A stretch of DNA of 64,000 bases from CAZADA01 sp964568975 (lineage in GTDB: Bacteria; Pseudomonadota; Alphaproteobacteria; Caulobacterales; Maricaulaceae). The position numbers and the translations under genes were made by a program. The DNA is taken from contig CAZMSO010000015.1 in NCBI GenBank assembly GCA_964568975.1, positions 10,755 through 74,754 of the forward strand. Reading direction: 5' to 3'. Position 1 is the stretch's first letter; every line of letters begins with the position of its first letter. This document shows, piece by piece, positions 34,707 to 44,420 of this stretch. The notes under the pieces are model-generated. The model ran no database searches. It was not told the origin of the DNA and saw only the letters and a program-made list of their open reading frames with translations.

Positions 34707-35744
34707 TCAATAAACCAGTTCATCGTCGCCGCCGGCTTCCGACAGCATGATTTCACCTTTGGCGGCTAAGTCTTTGGCCGCGACAACCAAAGTCGCCTGG
34801 GCGGCGTCGACGTCTTTCAACCGCACAGGACCTAAGGCGGCCATGTCTTCGCGCATGATCTTGGCCGCCCGTTCCGACATGTTCGACATGAAGAGGTCGC
34901 GCAGACTGTCGGACGCGCCTTTGAGCGCCACCACCAGCTGATCTTTGTCCACGGCGCGCAGAAGCGTCTGCACGCCGCCGGGGTCGAGCTTCGACAAATC
35001 CTCAAACACAAACATCAGACTGCGGATCGACTCCGCGGATTCGCGATTGCGCTCCTCTAAAGCCGCCATAAACCGCCCTTCCGTTTGTCGATCGAAATTG
35101 TTGAAGATTTCCGCCATGGATTCATGGCTGTCGCCGGTGTTGGTCCGCGCGAGGTTCGACATGAATTCATTGCGCAGCGTGGTTTCAAGTTTCTCAAGAA
35201 TATCGCGTTGCACCGGCTCCATACGCAGCATACGCATTATCACTTCCATAGCGAAATCTTCTGGAAGCGCCGCCAACACCCCTGAAGCATTTTGAGGGCG
35301 AATCTTTGACAGAACCACCGCCACAGTTTGCGGGTATTCGTTTTTGAGATAATTCGCGAGCACTGTCTCGTTCACATTCGACAGCTTGTCCCACATAGTG
35401 CGACCGGCGGGACCGCGCAGCTCTTCCATGACGGAGCTGACTTTGTCTTGGGGCAGAAACGACTCCAGCAAGCGCTGGGTCGATTCATAACTGCCCGTGA
35501 TAGCGCCCGCGGAGGTCAAATGACCGACAAACTCCGCCAGCAACCCTTCGACCATCGACCCGGAGATTTGGCCGAGCGTCGACATGGCGTGGGAGATTTC
35601 TTTCACTTCATCGTCGTCAAGCGCGGCCCATAAGCCTGCGGCGTCTTCACCCAAAGCCAAGAGGAAGACAGCGGCTTTTTCCGGCCCAGTCAAAGTGGGG
35701 GCTTCGGACGCGTTACGGTGCACACCTTCAGTCATGCCGACCAT
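34707..35744 (-). CDS. fliG: Flagellar motor switch protein FliG
   Basis: FliG, 345 residues, full length. It has the N-terminal FliF-binding domain (LTGPEKAAVFLLALGEDAAG), the middle domain (ENPQT-type segment read as NEYPQTVAVVLSKIRPQNAS), and the C-terminal torque helix (FVFEDLSKLDPGGVQTLLRA, with charged residues). It starts 4 bases after the fliF stop behind GAGGCG. Confidence 0.97.
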   Translation of the reverse strand: MVGMTEGVHRNASEAPTLTGPEKAAVFLLALGEDAAGLWAALDDDEVKEISHAMSTLGQISGSMVEGLLAEFVGHLTSAGAITGSYESTQRLLESFLPQDKVSSVMEELRGPAGRTMWDKLSNVNETVLANYLKNEYPQTVAVVLSKIRPQNASGVLAALPEDFAMEVIMRMLRMEPVQRDILEKLETTLRNEFMSNLARTNTGDSHESMAEIFNNFDRQTEGRFMAALEERNRESAESIRSLMFVFEDLSKLDPGGVQTLLRAVDKDQLVVALKGASDSLRDLFMSNMSERAAKIMREDMAALGPVRLKDVDAAQATLVVAAKDLAAKGEIMLSEAGGDDELVY

Positions 35745-35748
35745 CGCC

Positions 35749-37383
35749 TCAGCTCTCCGTCAACCAGCCGCGCATGATCGCCAGCGATTTTTCCTGGTGA
35801 TCTTGAACCGCACGGGCCACTTTCTTAATCGCAGAGGCTTTCACGCCGCCGTCGATTTGGGCGAAGTCGATCGTCTCTTCCTCCTCCGCCTCATCGGGAG
35901 CGACCAGCGCCATGGGCTGCGCGGAGGGCGCGTCGGAGGCCGCCTCCAGCGCCTCAGGCCCCGCGCGCACGGCCCCGCCGCTGTCAGGCGGACGGGCCGC
36001 CTGCAGAAGCGGGCGCGCGACGAGGAGGATCAGCATCACCGCCACCACCGCCAGCACCGCCAGCTCCAACGCGTTGACGATGTCGCGACTGGTGAAAGCC
36101 ATGGGCGCGGGGGAGAGGGTGCCCGCCGGCGCTTGCGCGCGATCGGCGAACGCCACGCTCACCACTTCGACGGTGTCGCCGCGGGTTTCGTCAAACCCGA
36201 TGGCCGACCGCACAAGAGCGGCGATTTGCGCAAGCTCCTCCGCGCTTCGGGGTGTCGCGACGACGTCGCCCTCCGCCTCGTCCGGGGCGTCGAGCGTGTT
36301 GACGGCCACCGCGACGGACAGCCGCGTCACGGCGCCGACTTCGCGGATCTGATTGCGCGTGCGCTTGGAGATTTCGTAGTTAATGACCTCCACGGTCGTG
36401 TTGGAGGCGGCTTGGCTGGTTGGTCCCGCCGCGCCGGCGTCATCAGCCAGTGCGGGCACATTCTCATCCGCGGTGGTTTCGCCGGCGGGATCGGCGTCGC
36501 GCTCGTCGCTGCTGGCTTCTTCAAGCCGCGTTGAGCGCACGACTTGGCCCGCCGGGTCGTAAAGTTCTTCAGTTTCGGTGACGCGGTTGAAGTCCATCTC
36601 CGCAGTGGCTTGCACCCGGGCGTTGCCGCGCCCGACGACGCTTTCCACCAAATCGAGGATCCGGGCCTTCAGCCGCTCTTCATAAGCGACGCGTCGGTCC
36701 TCCATGGCCAAAGCCATGGCGTCCTCGGGGTCATCGCCGCCGCCGTCATGGAGCAGGCGGCCCTCGCCGTCGAGGATCGTCACCCGCGCGCCTTTGAGAC
36801 CCGGCACCGCGCTCGCCACCAGATTGCGCACCGCCCGCGCGTTGCGTGCGCTGAAGCCGTCGCCGCGCAAATCCAAAAACACTGAGGCCGTGGGCTCGCT
36901 GGCGTCGCGATCAAACAAGCGGCGCTCTGGGATGGCGAGGTGCACGCGCGCGGCCCCGACGCCGTCGAGGTGGGCGATTGTGCGCGCCAATTCCCCTTCA
37001 AGCGCGCGCAGGCGGTTGATGTTTTGAACGAATTGCGTGGAGCCCAGCGCGTCCTGGCTGTCGAAGATTTCATAGCCCACCGAGCCCGAGCCCGGCAGGC
37101 CGTCGGCGGCCAACAGCATCCGCGCGCCTAAGACCTGATCGGCGTCCACGAAAATCGTCGCGCCGCCCGCCCCCAATTCATACCCGATGTTGGCCTGGTC
37201 CAAGCGCGACGCGACGTCGGCGACATCGGCCAGGTCCAGCCCCGAAAACAAAAGCGCTTTATCGCCGTCGCCAATGCGCAACGCGACCATCATCAAGGCC
37301 GCCGCCACGCCGGCCGCGATCCCGAACATGACGATCAAGCGCGCGGCGCCCAACTGCGCCAATTGCTGAAGAAACGCGTTCAC
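35749..37383 (-). CDS. fliF: Flagellar MS-ring protein FliF
   Basis: FliF, 544 residues, full length. It has an N-terminal membrane helix (LIVMFGIAAGVAAALMMVAL), ring-building motifs (KALLFSGLDLADVADV, VDADQVLGARMLLAADGLPG, LEGELARTIAHLDGV), a second membrane helix (VNALELAVLAVVAVMLILLV) and a C-terminal FliG-binding tail (KVARAVQDHQEKSLAIMRGW). The start is GTG 37383. The 171-base upstream region separates it from sciP and must hold the class II promoter of the operon. Confidence 0.96.
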   Translation of the reverse strand: MNAFLQQLAQLGAARLIVMFGIAAGVAAALMMVALRIGDGDKALLFSGLDLADVADVASRLDQANIGYELGAGGATIFVDADQVLGARMLLAADGLPGSGSVGYEIFDSQDALGSTQFVQNINRLRALEGELARTIAHLDGVGAARVHLAIPERRLFDRDASEPTASVFLDLRGDGFSARNARAVRNLVASAVPGLKGARVTILDGEGRLLHDGGGDDPEDAMALAMEDRRVAYEERLKARILDLVESVVGRGNARVQATAEMDFNRVTETEELYDPAGQVVRSTRLEEASSDERDADPAGETTADENVPALADDAGAAGPTSQAASNTTVEVINYEISKRTRNQIREVGAVTRLSVAVAVNTLDAPDEAEGDVVATPRSAEELAQIAALVRSAIGFDETRGDTVEVVSVAFADRAQAPAGTLSPAPMAFTSRDIVNALELAVLAVVAVMLILLVARPLLQAARPPDSGGAVRAGPEALEAASDAPSAQPMALVAPDEAEEEETIDFAQIDGGVKASAIKKVARAVQDHQEKSLAIMRGWLTES

Positions 37384-37530
37384 TCCACCCCGCCCCGGCA
37401 GCGGAGGCCTGACGGCCGCCCACGCAACGCGGCAGAATTTACCGAGGCGTGGGTAAGGGGCGCGTTAAAGTCGTGGTCAAATGTGCTGAAGTCAGGTTAA
37501 AGAAAGGGTGAAATCAAAATGTTGGCGAAT

Positions 37531-37540
37531 TTTACGTAAA
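37531..37540. promoter_or_regulatory. Perfect 10-bp palindrome in the fliF upstream region
   Basis: tttacgtaaa is its own reverse complement. It lies between sciP (ending at 37555) and fliF (starting at 37383). The same interval contains ggttaa (37495-37500) and gttaaag (from 37464), which read TTAACC and CTTTAAC on the fliF strand and resemble CtrA half-sites, but no exact TTAA-N7-TTAA is present. An operator role is a guess from position and AT-richness in a GC-rich genome. Confidence 0.3.
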
Positions 37541-37554
37541 TTCCTGGCCGCCGT

Positions 37555-37830
37555 TCACGAACGGTATTCTTGGATGCGCGTGGCCCGCAGACCCGCCATG
37601 CCGTGGCGGTCGATCGCGCGCTGCCAGGACACGAACTCCTCGGTGGTCAGCGCGTAGCGGTCGCACGCCTCTTCGAGGCTGATGAGACCGCCGCGCACCG
37701 CCGCCACCACCTCCGCCTTGCGACGGATCACCCAACGTTTTGTGCCCGGTTTGGGGAGGTCCGCTAACGTCAGCGGGCTCCCGTCCGGACCGATCACGAC
37801 GTGCTCGCGCACGCTCCGACGCTCAACCAT
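37555..37830 (-). CDS. sciP: CtrA inhibitor SciP (DUF1153)
   Basis: A 91-residue DUF1153 protein carrying the nearly invariant core VIGPDGSPLTLADLPKPGTK, RWVIRRKAEVVAAVRGG, SLEEACDRYALTTEEFVSWQ and RAIDRHGMAGLRATRIQEY. In Caulobacter SciP binds CtrA at its target promoters and blocks RNA polymerase recruitment during the swarmer stage. Its location between flgE and fliF matches the Caulobacter order. Confidence 0.95.
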   Translation of the reverse strand: MVERRSVREHVVIGPDGSPLTLADLPKPGTKRWVIRRKAEVVAAVRGGLISLEEACDRYALTTEEFVSWQRAIDRHGMAGLRATRIQEYRS

Positions 37831-37973
37831 GTCGACGGATCTCCCTCGATGTCGCAGAGAGCTTAGGCCGAGGCGATTTGAGGGTTTGCTAAACTAAAGC
37901 GCGAAACTCTGTTAAAGAGTGGTAGGGAGGGTTGGCGATCCTGTTCTCAAAGGATACGCGACTATGAAGATTT

Positions 37974-39410
37974 CTAGACAATTTGGATCAACTCCGCGAG
38001 CAGTTCGTCGGCCGTCGTGATGATCCGCGAGGCGGCGGAATACGCCCGCTGGGTGCGGATGAGCCCCGTGAATTCTTGAGCCAAATCCACAGTCGAGCTT
38101 TCTAAGGTTGCGGGGCTCACCTCTCCGGCGCCGCCTGAGCCAGCCTCTTGGAGCGTAAACGAGCCCGAGCCTTGGGTGACCTCAAACGCCGCGCCGCTGA
38201 CGGGGTTGAGGCCGTTGGGATTGGGGAACGTTGCGATCGGCAGCTGGTAAATGCGTCGCACCACGCCATTGTTGAAGCGCGCGACGACAAAGCCGAGATC
38301 ATCGACCTCCACGCCGGCGAGGTTGCCGAACACAGCGCCGTTGACAGAGGTGGAATCCAATTGCGACGGCGCGCTCAATTGCGTCAGCCCGCCCGGGGAC
38401 GAGGGGCCGCCGAAATTCAACGCAATCGTTTGCGCCTCCACGCCCAAGTCCGGATCCCAGAAGGCGGCGTTGGCCGGCGGAGCGCCGGCGGCGGGGTCGC
38501 CGGAGGCGCCGAGCACTAAGTTGGTCGGGAAGGTCGAGTTCGCGTTGTCGATCGTCCCATCGGCGTTGAATTGCAGCTCGCCCACCGCGATTTGGCCGTT
38601 GATCAGACCCGCGCCGACGGCGACGTCGGTCGCGGGCGTCACGTACGCCTCCACATGCCAGCGGTTGGGGTTGACGCCGGCGATGGAGGGGTCTTGGCGC
38701 AGAAACGCAAACGTGACGGTGCGCAGCGCGCCAAGACTGTCGAAGATTTGCACTGGCGCGGTGAAGTTGGGCTGCACGCCCGTGCCGGCCACTGGATCAT
38801 AATTGGCCATGTTGAGCGCGGCGTTGTTGGCGTCATAGGTCGCGACCGGTCCTTGCGCCTCGGGCCGCAGCGGCGCTTGGGCCTGCAAATTGGCGTTGAT
38901 TTGCAGCGTAGTGGTCGCTTCCGCCGTCCCGCTCACGCCGGCGATGTTGACGGTCTCCAACTGCGTGAGGTCAGAAGGGTCGGTGTTGACGGTTCCATCC
39001 GCCGCCACGGGCCAGCCTTGCAGAAACAGGCCGGCGGCGTTGCGCAAATCGCCGTTGGAATCCGGCAGGAACGAGCCGGCGCGCGTGAAGTTGTAGGAGG
39101 AAATCTCCGTCGGGGTCGCGTCTTCTGAGACCACGAAGAAGCCGTCGCCGGAAATGCCGATGTCGGTGGCCGCGCCGGTGCTTTCCAGCAAGCCTTGTTC
39201 AGCGATGAGATTGCGGGTCTGCGACTGCACGCCGCCGGCGTTGTATGTCGTGGCGGTGGAGTCGATTTTGACTTGGGGGCTGAATTGGGTGACGGCGCGT
39301 TTGTAGCCCACGGTGTTGACGTTTGCGATGTTGTCGGAGATGGCCGCAAAGGCGCTCGATTGGGCGATCAGTCCGGACGTGCCGGCGGAGAGGGCGGAAG
39401 TGAGACTCAT
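37974..39410 (-). CDS. flgE: Flagellar hook protein FlgE
   Basis: A 478-residue hook subunit. The N-terminal rod-type motif is SSAFAAISDNIANVNTVGYK, and the C-terminal motif is TVDLAQEFTGLIRTQRAYSA followed by SRIITTADELLAELIQI. The ATG at 39410 follows AGAGGA, and the frame upstream of it is non-conserved. It follows flgD by 72 bases and is probably in the fliK-flgD-flgE transcript. Confidence 0.96.
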   Translation of the reverse strand: MSLTSALSAGTSGLIAQSSAFAAISDNIANVNTVGYKRAVTQFSPQVKIDSTATTYNAGGVQSQTRNLIAEQGLLESTGAATDIGISGDGFFVVSEDATPTEISSYNFTRAGSFLPDSNGDLRNAAGLFLQGWPVAADGTVNTDPSDLTQLETVNIAGVSGTAEATTTLQINANLQAQAPLRPEAQGPVATYDANNAALNMANYDPVAGTGVQPNFTAPVQIFDSLGALRTVTFAFLRQDPSIAGVNPNRWHVEAYVTPATDVAVGAGLINGQIAVGELQFNADGTIDNANSTFPTNLVLGASGDPAAGAPPANAAFWDPDLGVEAQTIALNFGGPSSPGGLTQLSAPSQLDSTSVNGAVFGNLAGVEVDDLGFVVARFNNGVVRRIYQLPIATFPNPNGLNPVSGAAFEVTQGSGSFTLQEAGSGGAGEVSPATLESSTVDLAQEFTGLIRTQRAYSAASRIITTADELLAELIQIV

Positions 39411-39482
39411 CAGCGGTCCTCTGGCGTTGAAGAAGCGACGTCGCGCGACGCGCGCGCGAGGCGAAGACATGGGCGGTGGCGG

Positions 39483-40169
39483 TTACGGCGTGGCGGGCGG
39501 CGTCGCAGGCGGCGTGGCGGCGGCGCGCGCCACCACGACATCGCCGAGATCGCGCACGAGCCCGCCGGCGATCAGGGTCGGGACCTCGCCGCTGAAGTCC
39601 ACGGCCTCGACCGGCGCATAGCCGGCGAGCGTCACCAGCGTCTCCTCGTCGTCGCCGGTCACCGCCGTCGCGCGCAGGGTGTAAAGCCCATCCGGCGCGG
39701 GGACGCCCTCGGCGTCGACGCCATCCCACACATACTCCTGCGGGCCTTGGGCCGCCGCGACTGTGTCCTGGCGCACCACCGCGCCGCTCTCGTCGAGGAT
39801 CGCAATCCCCACGACCGCCGCCGTCGGGCCGGCGTCGATGCGCCACCGCGCGCCGTCAGCGTCGAGCGTCGCCACGCCGCCCTCAAACGCGACGTCTTGG
39901 CCGACTAAGGCCATGGCGGTGTTGGCGGCGTCGACGCTTTGCAGGCCGATGAGGGTCTCAAGCTGGTCGTTCTGCAGGATTTGCTGCTCAACGCTCGAGA
40001 ATTGCACCAGCTGATTGGTGAACTCCGCCGTGTCGGTGGGGTCGAGCGGGTCCTGATTACGCAGTTGTTCCGTCAGCAGCGACAGAAACAGATCGAAATT
40101 CTCCGACAGCGTTGCTTGGCTGTCTTGAGTGGCGCCGGTGGTGTTGGCGGCGCTAAGCGCGTCGAGCAT
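39483..40169 (-). CDS. flgD: Flagellar hook-cap (scaffolding) protein FlgD
   Basis: A 228-residue FlgD. The N-terminal motif is FDLFLSLLTEQLRNQDPLDP, then TDTAEFTNQLVQFSSVEQQI, followed by Ig/Tudor-like domains (VVGIAILDESGAVVRQD, YVWDGVDAEGVPAPDGLYTL). It forms the cap under which FlgE polymerises. AAAGGA precedes the ATG. The last 15 residues are a PPATPPATP tail. Confidence 0.94.
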   Translation of the reverse strand: MLDALSAANTTGATQDSQATLSENFDLFLSLLTEQLRNQDPLDPTDTAEFTNQLVQFSSVEQQILQNDQLETLIGLQSVDAANTAMALVGQDVAFEGGVATLDADGARWRIDAGPTAAVVGIAILDESGAVVRQDTVAAAQGPQEYVWDGVDAEGVPAPDGLYTLRATAVTGDDEETLVTLAGYAPVEAVDFSGEVPTLIAGGLVRDLGDVVVARAAATPPATPPATP

Positions 40170-40196
40170 GGGCGGGGTCCTTTCCTAGCGAGGGGC

Positions 40197-41753
40197 TCAC
40201 ACGCTCAGATCAAGCGGCGTGTGACGCATGATGGTGAAGCCGTGGGCGTCTTCGAACGCTGTCACGGATGTGAGCGCGGCGCGGCCGTCGCCCGCGTCGC
40301 CGCGCGCGTCGGTGTCGGGTGCGGCGCCGCCGTCATCGGCCGTTTGCGCGCGGCTTGGGTCATCCTCGAAATCGTCAGCGAACGCCCCCTCGCGATCGCC
40401 CTCCGGCGCGAGGTCAAACGCCAGACCCTCGCGCTCAAGCGTCACGCCCGCTTCGTGAAAGGCGCGCTCAAAGGCCCGAACGTGGCGCGACAGTTCCTGC
40501 AGCGCTTCGGGACGCTCCACCGTGAGATGCGCGCGCGCGACGCCGTCGGCGTCAATCTGCAAGCGGACATCCACACGCCCAAGCTCCGGAGGGTCGAGGC
40601 GCAGCTGAAACCGCGTCGAGCCGTCAGCCGCGCGCCGGGCCATGCGTGAGGCGAGGGCGGCTGCGCCGGCGGCGTCCATCACTGGCGGGCGCGGCCGGGC
40701 CTCACCGGCGTTGGCGCGCAGAGACTCGCGGCTGAGATCGCGGAGGCCGTCCGCCTCCATCAAATCCATGCCGGCGTCGGCCGCGTCGGCGTCGACACTG
40801 GTCGCGGCGCCGGCGGCGCTGGTGTCAAAGAGATGTGTAGAGGCGGCGAGCGGCGGCGCGGCCGTCGGTTTGGGCGCGGCGGGTCCGGCGGCGTTGACCG
40901 GCGCCGCCGGCGGCGCTTCAAAACCTGGGTCGTCGGAGGCCATCGCCTCCGCCATCACACTGCGCGCGCCATCGCGGCGGCTCGGGGCGGCGGCCTCTTT
41001 CCACGACGCGGCCTCCTGGAGCGCGCGTGAGGAAAGCGGCTCAGCGGCGGAGGCCTTCGCCGCGCTGGAGCCCGCCATCGCTGCGAGACGCGCCGCGCGC
41101 GCCTCCATCGCTTGGGCCGTGCGCGCGTCCAGGGCCGGCTCTGCGCCCGCGGCGTCCTCTGAAAGGGGAAGCCCGTCCATGGCGGCGGCGGGGGCGCGCG
41201 GATCGCCGACGGAGGCGGCCGCGAAGGCATCCATCCCCGCCGCGCCGCCGCCCGCCGCGCCAGATCCCAGATCCGCAGCGCTCAAGCCGCTGAGGGGAGC
41301 TGAGCCCGACGCGGCGCCAGACCGGGCCGGGACCTGGGCGCCCGGCGCGCCGGCGGATGCACTTGGGGTCGCGCCCGCAGATCCCGCCTCTGACGTCCAG
41401 CCCCAGCCGAGCGGACGCGTCGGCTCCAGCGCCGGGGCGCTCCCCGCCGCGTCCGCCGCGCCGCCGGGGATCCCGTCGAGGGCGGGCTCGGCTTGGATCT
41501 CTTGAACAAACTCCAAAGCCACGTCGGCGACGGCGTCGGCTGGAGCCGCCAGCGCCGCCGGCTCGTCATCGCCGGTCCACGCGCCGTCATCCATCGGCGC
41601 GTCGCCGTCTGCAGACGCGTCACGGCCCTTCGAGGCTCCCAGCAGCGCGGCGAACGGCGACGCCTCGCCGGCGCGGGCCGTCGATGGGGGCGCGCCTTCG
41701 CCCGTCGTCGCGGCGTTTGGCGCCGGCGGCGCAAAAAATGCGAGAACGTCCAC
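40197..41753 (-). CDS. fliK: Flagellar hook-length control protein FliK
   Basis: The 518-residue product has a long Ala/Pro/Asp-rich N-terminal ruler region and a compact FliK C-terminal domain (RFQLRLDPPELGRVDVRLQI, then DADGVARAHLTVERPEALQE). It measures hook length and switches export specificity. The GTG start at 41753 follows GAGGG. It is the first gene before flgD and flgE. Confidence 0.88.
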   Translation of the reverse strand: MDVLAFFAPPAPNAATTGEGAPPSTARAGEASPFAALLGASKGRDASADGDAPMDDGAWTGDDEPAALAAPADAVADVALEFVQEIQAEPALDGIPGGAADAAGSAPALEPTRPLGWGWTSEAGSAGATPSASAGAPGAQVPARSGAASGSAPLSGLSAADLGSGAAGGGAAGMDAFAAASVGDPRAPAAAMDGLPLSEDAAGAEPALDARTAQAMEARAARLAAMAGSSAAKASAAEPLSSRALQEAASWKEAAAPSRRDGARSVMAEAMASDDPGFEAPPAAPVNAAGPAAPKPTAAPPLAASTHLFDTSAAGAATSVDADAADAGMDLMEADGLRDLSRESLRANAGEARPRPPVMDAAGAAALASRMARRAADGSTRFQLRLDPPELGRVDVRLQIDADGVARAHLTVERPEALQELSRHVRAFERAFHEAGVTLEREGLAFDLAPEGDREGAFADDFEDDPSRAQTADDGGAAPDTDARGDAGDGRAALTSVTAFEDAHGFTIMRHTPLDLSV

Positions 41754-42245
41754 ACTGGCCCTCGTCGGCGGTTCACAACCCGTGCGTCAGCTTTGCTGAT
41801 CGCCGTCGCGCTTCGCCGCGAGGGGGTCGAGGCGCACCCGACCCGCCATCGCTTGAGCAAGCCCCAGGCCAGGTCGCGAAACCCTGAACACTGAAGGGCT
41901 CCAGATGCTTCCGGCGCCGCCGACCGGTCAAAGGCGCCGGGCAAAACCCCACCCGTTGGTCAAGCTCTGCCGGCCGCCGCAGCGCCTGGGCCCACGCGCA
42001 TACAGCGATTTTGCAGGCCCGCGCCGATTGGCCCGGCCTTTGAAACGGCGACGACGGCGCGGCGACGGCCAATCGCCAGCGGCGCCAGAGAAGGGCGGCT
42101 TTATGCTTGAGACACGCGTGCACATCGACGTCAGCCCGGGGCGCGCTCGAGCGCGCGCACGCCGGCACATTGTGCCCGACGCTGGGCGCATCGGCGCCGC
42201 CCAGGGGCCGACATTGCCCACTGCGCTCACCGCGGGAGGCCGCTG
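41754..42245. other. Divergent intergenic region between fliK and flgK
   Basis: 492 bases with no gene supported on either strand. It must contain the promoters for fliK-flgD-flgE (leftward) and flgK-flgL (rightward). A sigma-54-like element at 42029 is the only site I can point to. The flgK ribosome binding site GGGAGG is at its right end. Confidence 0.6.
42029..42044 (+). promoter_or_regulatory. Candidate sigma-54 (-24/-12) promoter for flgK-flgL
   Basis: tggcccggcctttgaa fits TGGCNC-N5-TTG(C/A) with the -12 GC changed to GA. It is oriented toward flgK, about 200 bases from its ATG. An FlbD-type activator is encoded nearby, which makes sigma-54 control plausible. One mismatch at a key position lowers confidence. 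Confidence 0.35.
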
Positions 42246-44399
42246 ATGGCCATCAACTCCGTCCTCAACGCGGCGCTGTCGAGCCTCAACGCCAGCCAGG
42301 CGGGGATCAACACCGCCTCAAACAACATCGCCAACGTCAACACGCCTGGCTATGCGCGCCAGGATTTGCAGCTGACGAGCCGCAGCGGCGTGGGCGGCCT
42401 TGCGGGGGTGGACATCGGCGCCATCCGCCGGATCTCTGACGCCTTCCTTGTCAGCGCGTCCCGCGACGCGCGCGCAAGCGCGGCCGCCGCAGAGGCGGCG
42501 TTTCAAACGCTTGACCGTGCGCAAGCCACGTTCGGCGATCCCGCCAGCGGCGCGTCAGTGTTCGACCGCATTACGGACTTGTTCCAATCCTTTGGCGATT
42601 TGGCCGCTGATCCAGCAAGCGCCGCGCGCCGGGCGAGCGCGATCAGCGATGTCGACACGCTCTTTCGCGAGTTTGAGCGCATCAACGCCCAGCTGAACGA
42701 ACTGCGCGCGGAGACGGATGGCCGCGTAGTGACCACTGTTGATCGCATCAACCAATTGCTGGCCGTCGTGCCGGACCTCTCCGCCCAAGCCATCCGCGCC
42801 AACGCCACTGGCGACAACATCGCCTCCGTGGAGGATCAGATCGCGCAAGTGGTCGATGAGTTGTCGGAGTTGGTGGATGTGCGCGTCAGCCGCCAGCCGA
42901 ACGGCGCTGTGGAGGTGCGCGCCCAAGACGGGCTTCTCCTTGCGGGCGTGGGCGCAGCGACCCTGGAATACTCCGGGCGCGGCGCAAGCGGCGCAGGCGT
43001 GGTGTATGAGCCGATCATTATCAATTTCCCCGGTGCGCCCGCCGCGGCTTTGGATTCCCGCGTGACCGGCGGCGAACTCGCCGGCTTGCTGCAAGCGCGC
43101 GATCAAGACTTGCCGGAGCTGGCCGTCCAGCTGGGCGAGCTTGCGGCTGTCACCGCTGACGCCATCAACGCAGCCCACAACGACAATGTGAGCTTCCCGC
43201 CGCAAACGTTGCTGACAGGACGCAACACCGGGCTTGCGGGAACCGACCGCTTAGGGTTCACGGGCGAAACAACGGTCTCTTTGATTGACGCGGACGGGCG
43301 GCTGGTGTCGACGGCGCGCGTCGATTTCACGGCGGGCGAGATTTACCTCAACGGCGCGGTTCCGCCGGCGGTTGCGGACGCGACCTTCACCGCAAACGGC
43401 GCTGGGACGATCAATGAATTCATTGGCGCGTTCAACGGCTTGGGCGTCGGCGCGCTGGGACTCGCCAATGGCGTGCTCACCGCTGACGGCGGCGCGGCTG
43501 GGATCGCCTTCACTCAAACGGGGGCGGCCCCGTCAGACCGGGCCGGCCAAGGCTTTTCTCAGTTCTTTGGATTGAACGATCTGGTGCGCAGCCCGACGCC
43601 CAGCAGTTTTAAGACCGGGCTTGTGGGGACCGACGCCCACGGCTTCACTCCCGGCGGCGTGATTGATCTGCGTTTGACCAGCGCGCAAGGCGAGCTGTTG
43701 TCGGACGCCTCCATCGTGGTTCCCGCCGGCGATGTGAACGCGCTCTTGGGCGCGCTGAACGCCACGGGCTCAGGGCTAGGCGCGTTCGGCGCCTTCGCCC
43801 TGGACGCCAATGGCGAGCTGAGCTTCACGCCCAACGCAACAACCCAGGGCGCGCGCTTGACCGTGCGCGACGACACCACGGGGCGCGGAACCACGGGACT
43901 GACGGCCACGGCGTTTTTCGGCCTAGGCGCGGGCGCGCGGGCCGACCGGGCCGGGGCGCTGCAAGTGGATCCGGCGTTGGACGCCAATCCGTCGCGCCTG
44001 GCGCTCGGCCGTTTGGATCCCAGCGACGCTGCGTTCACCGTCGGCAGCCTCGTGACGGGTGCAGGCGACGCCGCGGGCGCGCAAGCGCTCCAGCTCGCGG
44101 GGGATGCGCGGGTTTCGTCCTCGGCGGCCGGCGCAATCGGCGGCGTGCTCACCAGCCCCCTCGATTATGCGGGACGCATCGCCAGCGATGTCGGTCTGCG
44201 CGCGGCGTCGGCCCAAGGAGCGCTGGACGTGGCGAACGGCTTGGTCAGCGCCGCGGACGAACGGCGCTTGTCGGTTGAAGGCGTCAATTTGGACGAAGAA
44301 CTGATTAAATTGACGCAGTTTCAGCAGAGCTACAACGCCGCTTCGCGGTTGATCCAAACCGCCCAAGAATTGACTGACATCTTGCTGTCGATTGTCTAG
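42246..44399 (+). CDS. flgK: Flagellar hook-associated protein 1 FlgK
   Basis: FlgK, 717 residues, longer than many. Its N-terminal rod-type motif is SLNASQAGINTASNNIANVN followed by TPGYARQ, and its C-terminal motif is VNLDEELIKLTQFQQSYNAA followed by SRLIQTAQELTDILLSI. The middle is expanded by Ala/Gly-rich beta domains that include two similar TDRLGFT/TDAHGFT segments (near 340 and 460), which suggests an internal duplication. It forms the first hook-filament junction zone. GGGAGG precedes the ATG. Confidence 0.95.
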   Translation: MAINSVLNAALSSLNASQAGINTASNNIANVNTPGYARQDLQLTSRSGVGGLAGVDIGAIRRISDAFLVSASRDARASAAAAEAAFQTLDRAQATFGDPASGASVFDRITDLFQSFGDLAADPASAARRASAISDVDTLFREFERINAQLNELRAETDGRVVTTVDRINQLLAVVPDLSAQAIRANATGDNIASVEDQIAQVVDELSELVDVRVSRQPNGAVEVRAQDGLLLAGVGAATLEYSGRGASGAGVVYEPIIINFPGAPAAALDSRVTGGELAGLLQARDQDLPELAVQLGELAAVTADAINAAHNDNVSFPPQTLLTGRNTGLAGTDRLGFTGETTVSLIDADGRLVSTARVDFTAGEIYLNGAVPPAVADATFTANGAGTINEFIGAFNGLGVGALGLANGVLTADGGAAGIAFTQTGAAPSDRAGQGFSQFFGLNDLVRSPTPSSFKTGLVGTDAHGFTPGGVIDLRLTSAQGELLSDASIVVPAGDVNALLGALNATGSGLGAFGAFALDANGELSFTPNATTQGARLTVRDDTTGRGTTGLTATAFFGLGAGARADRAGALQVDPALDANPSRLALGRLDPSDAAFTVGSLVTGAGDAAGAQALQLAGDARVSSSAAGAIGGVLTSPLDYAGRIASDVGLRAASAQGALDVANGLVSAADERRLSVEGVNLDEELIKLTQFQQSYNAASRLIQTAQELTDILLSIV

Positions 44400-44420
44400 A
44401 ACGGATACCGGAAGGTTCGT

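Noticed and set aside
37831..37973. CtrA binding site upstream of sciP
   Set aside because: AT-rich with one TTAA, but no second half-site at the required 7-base spacing on either strand.
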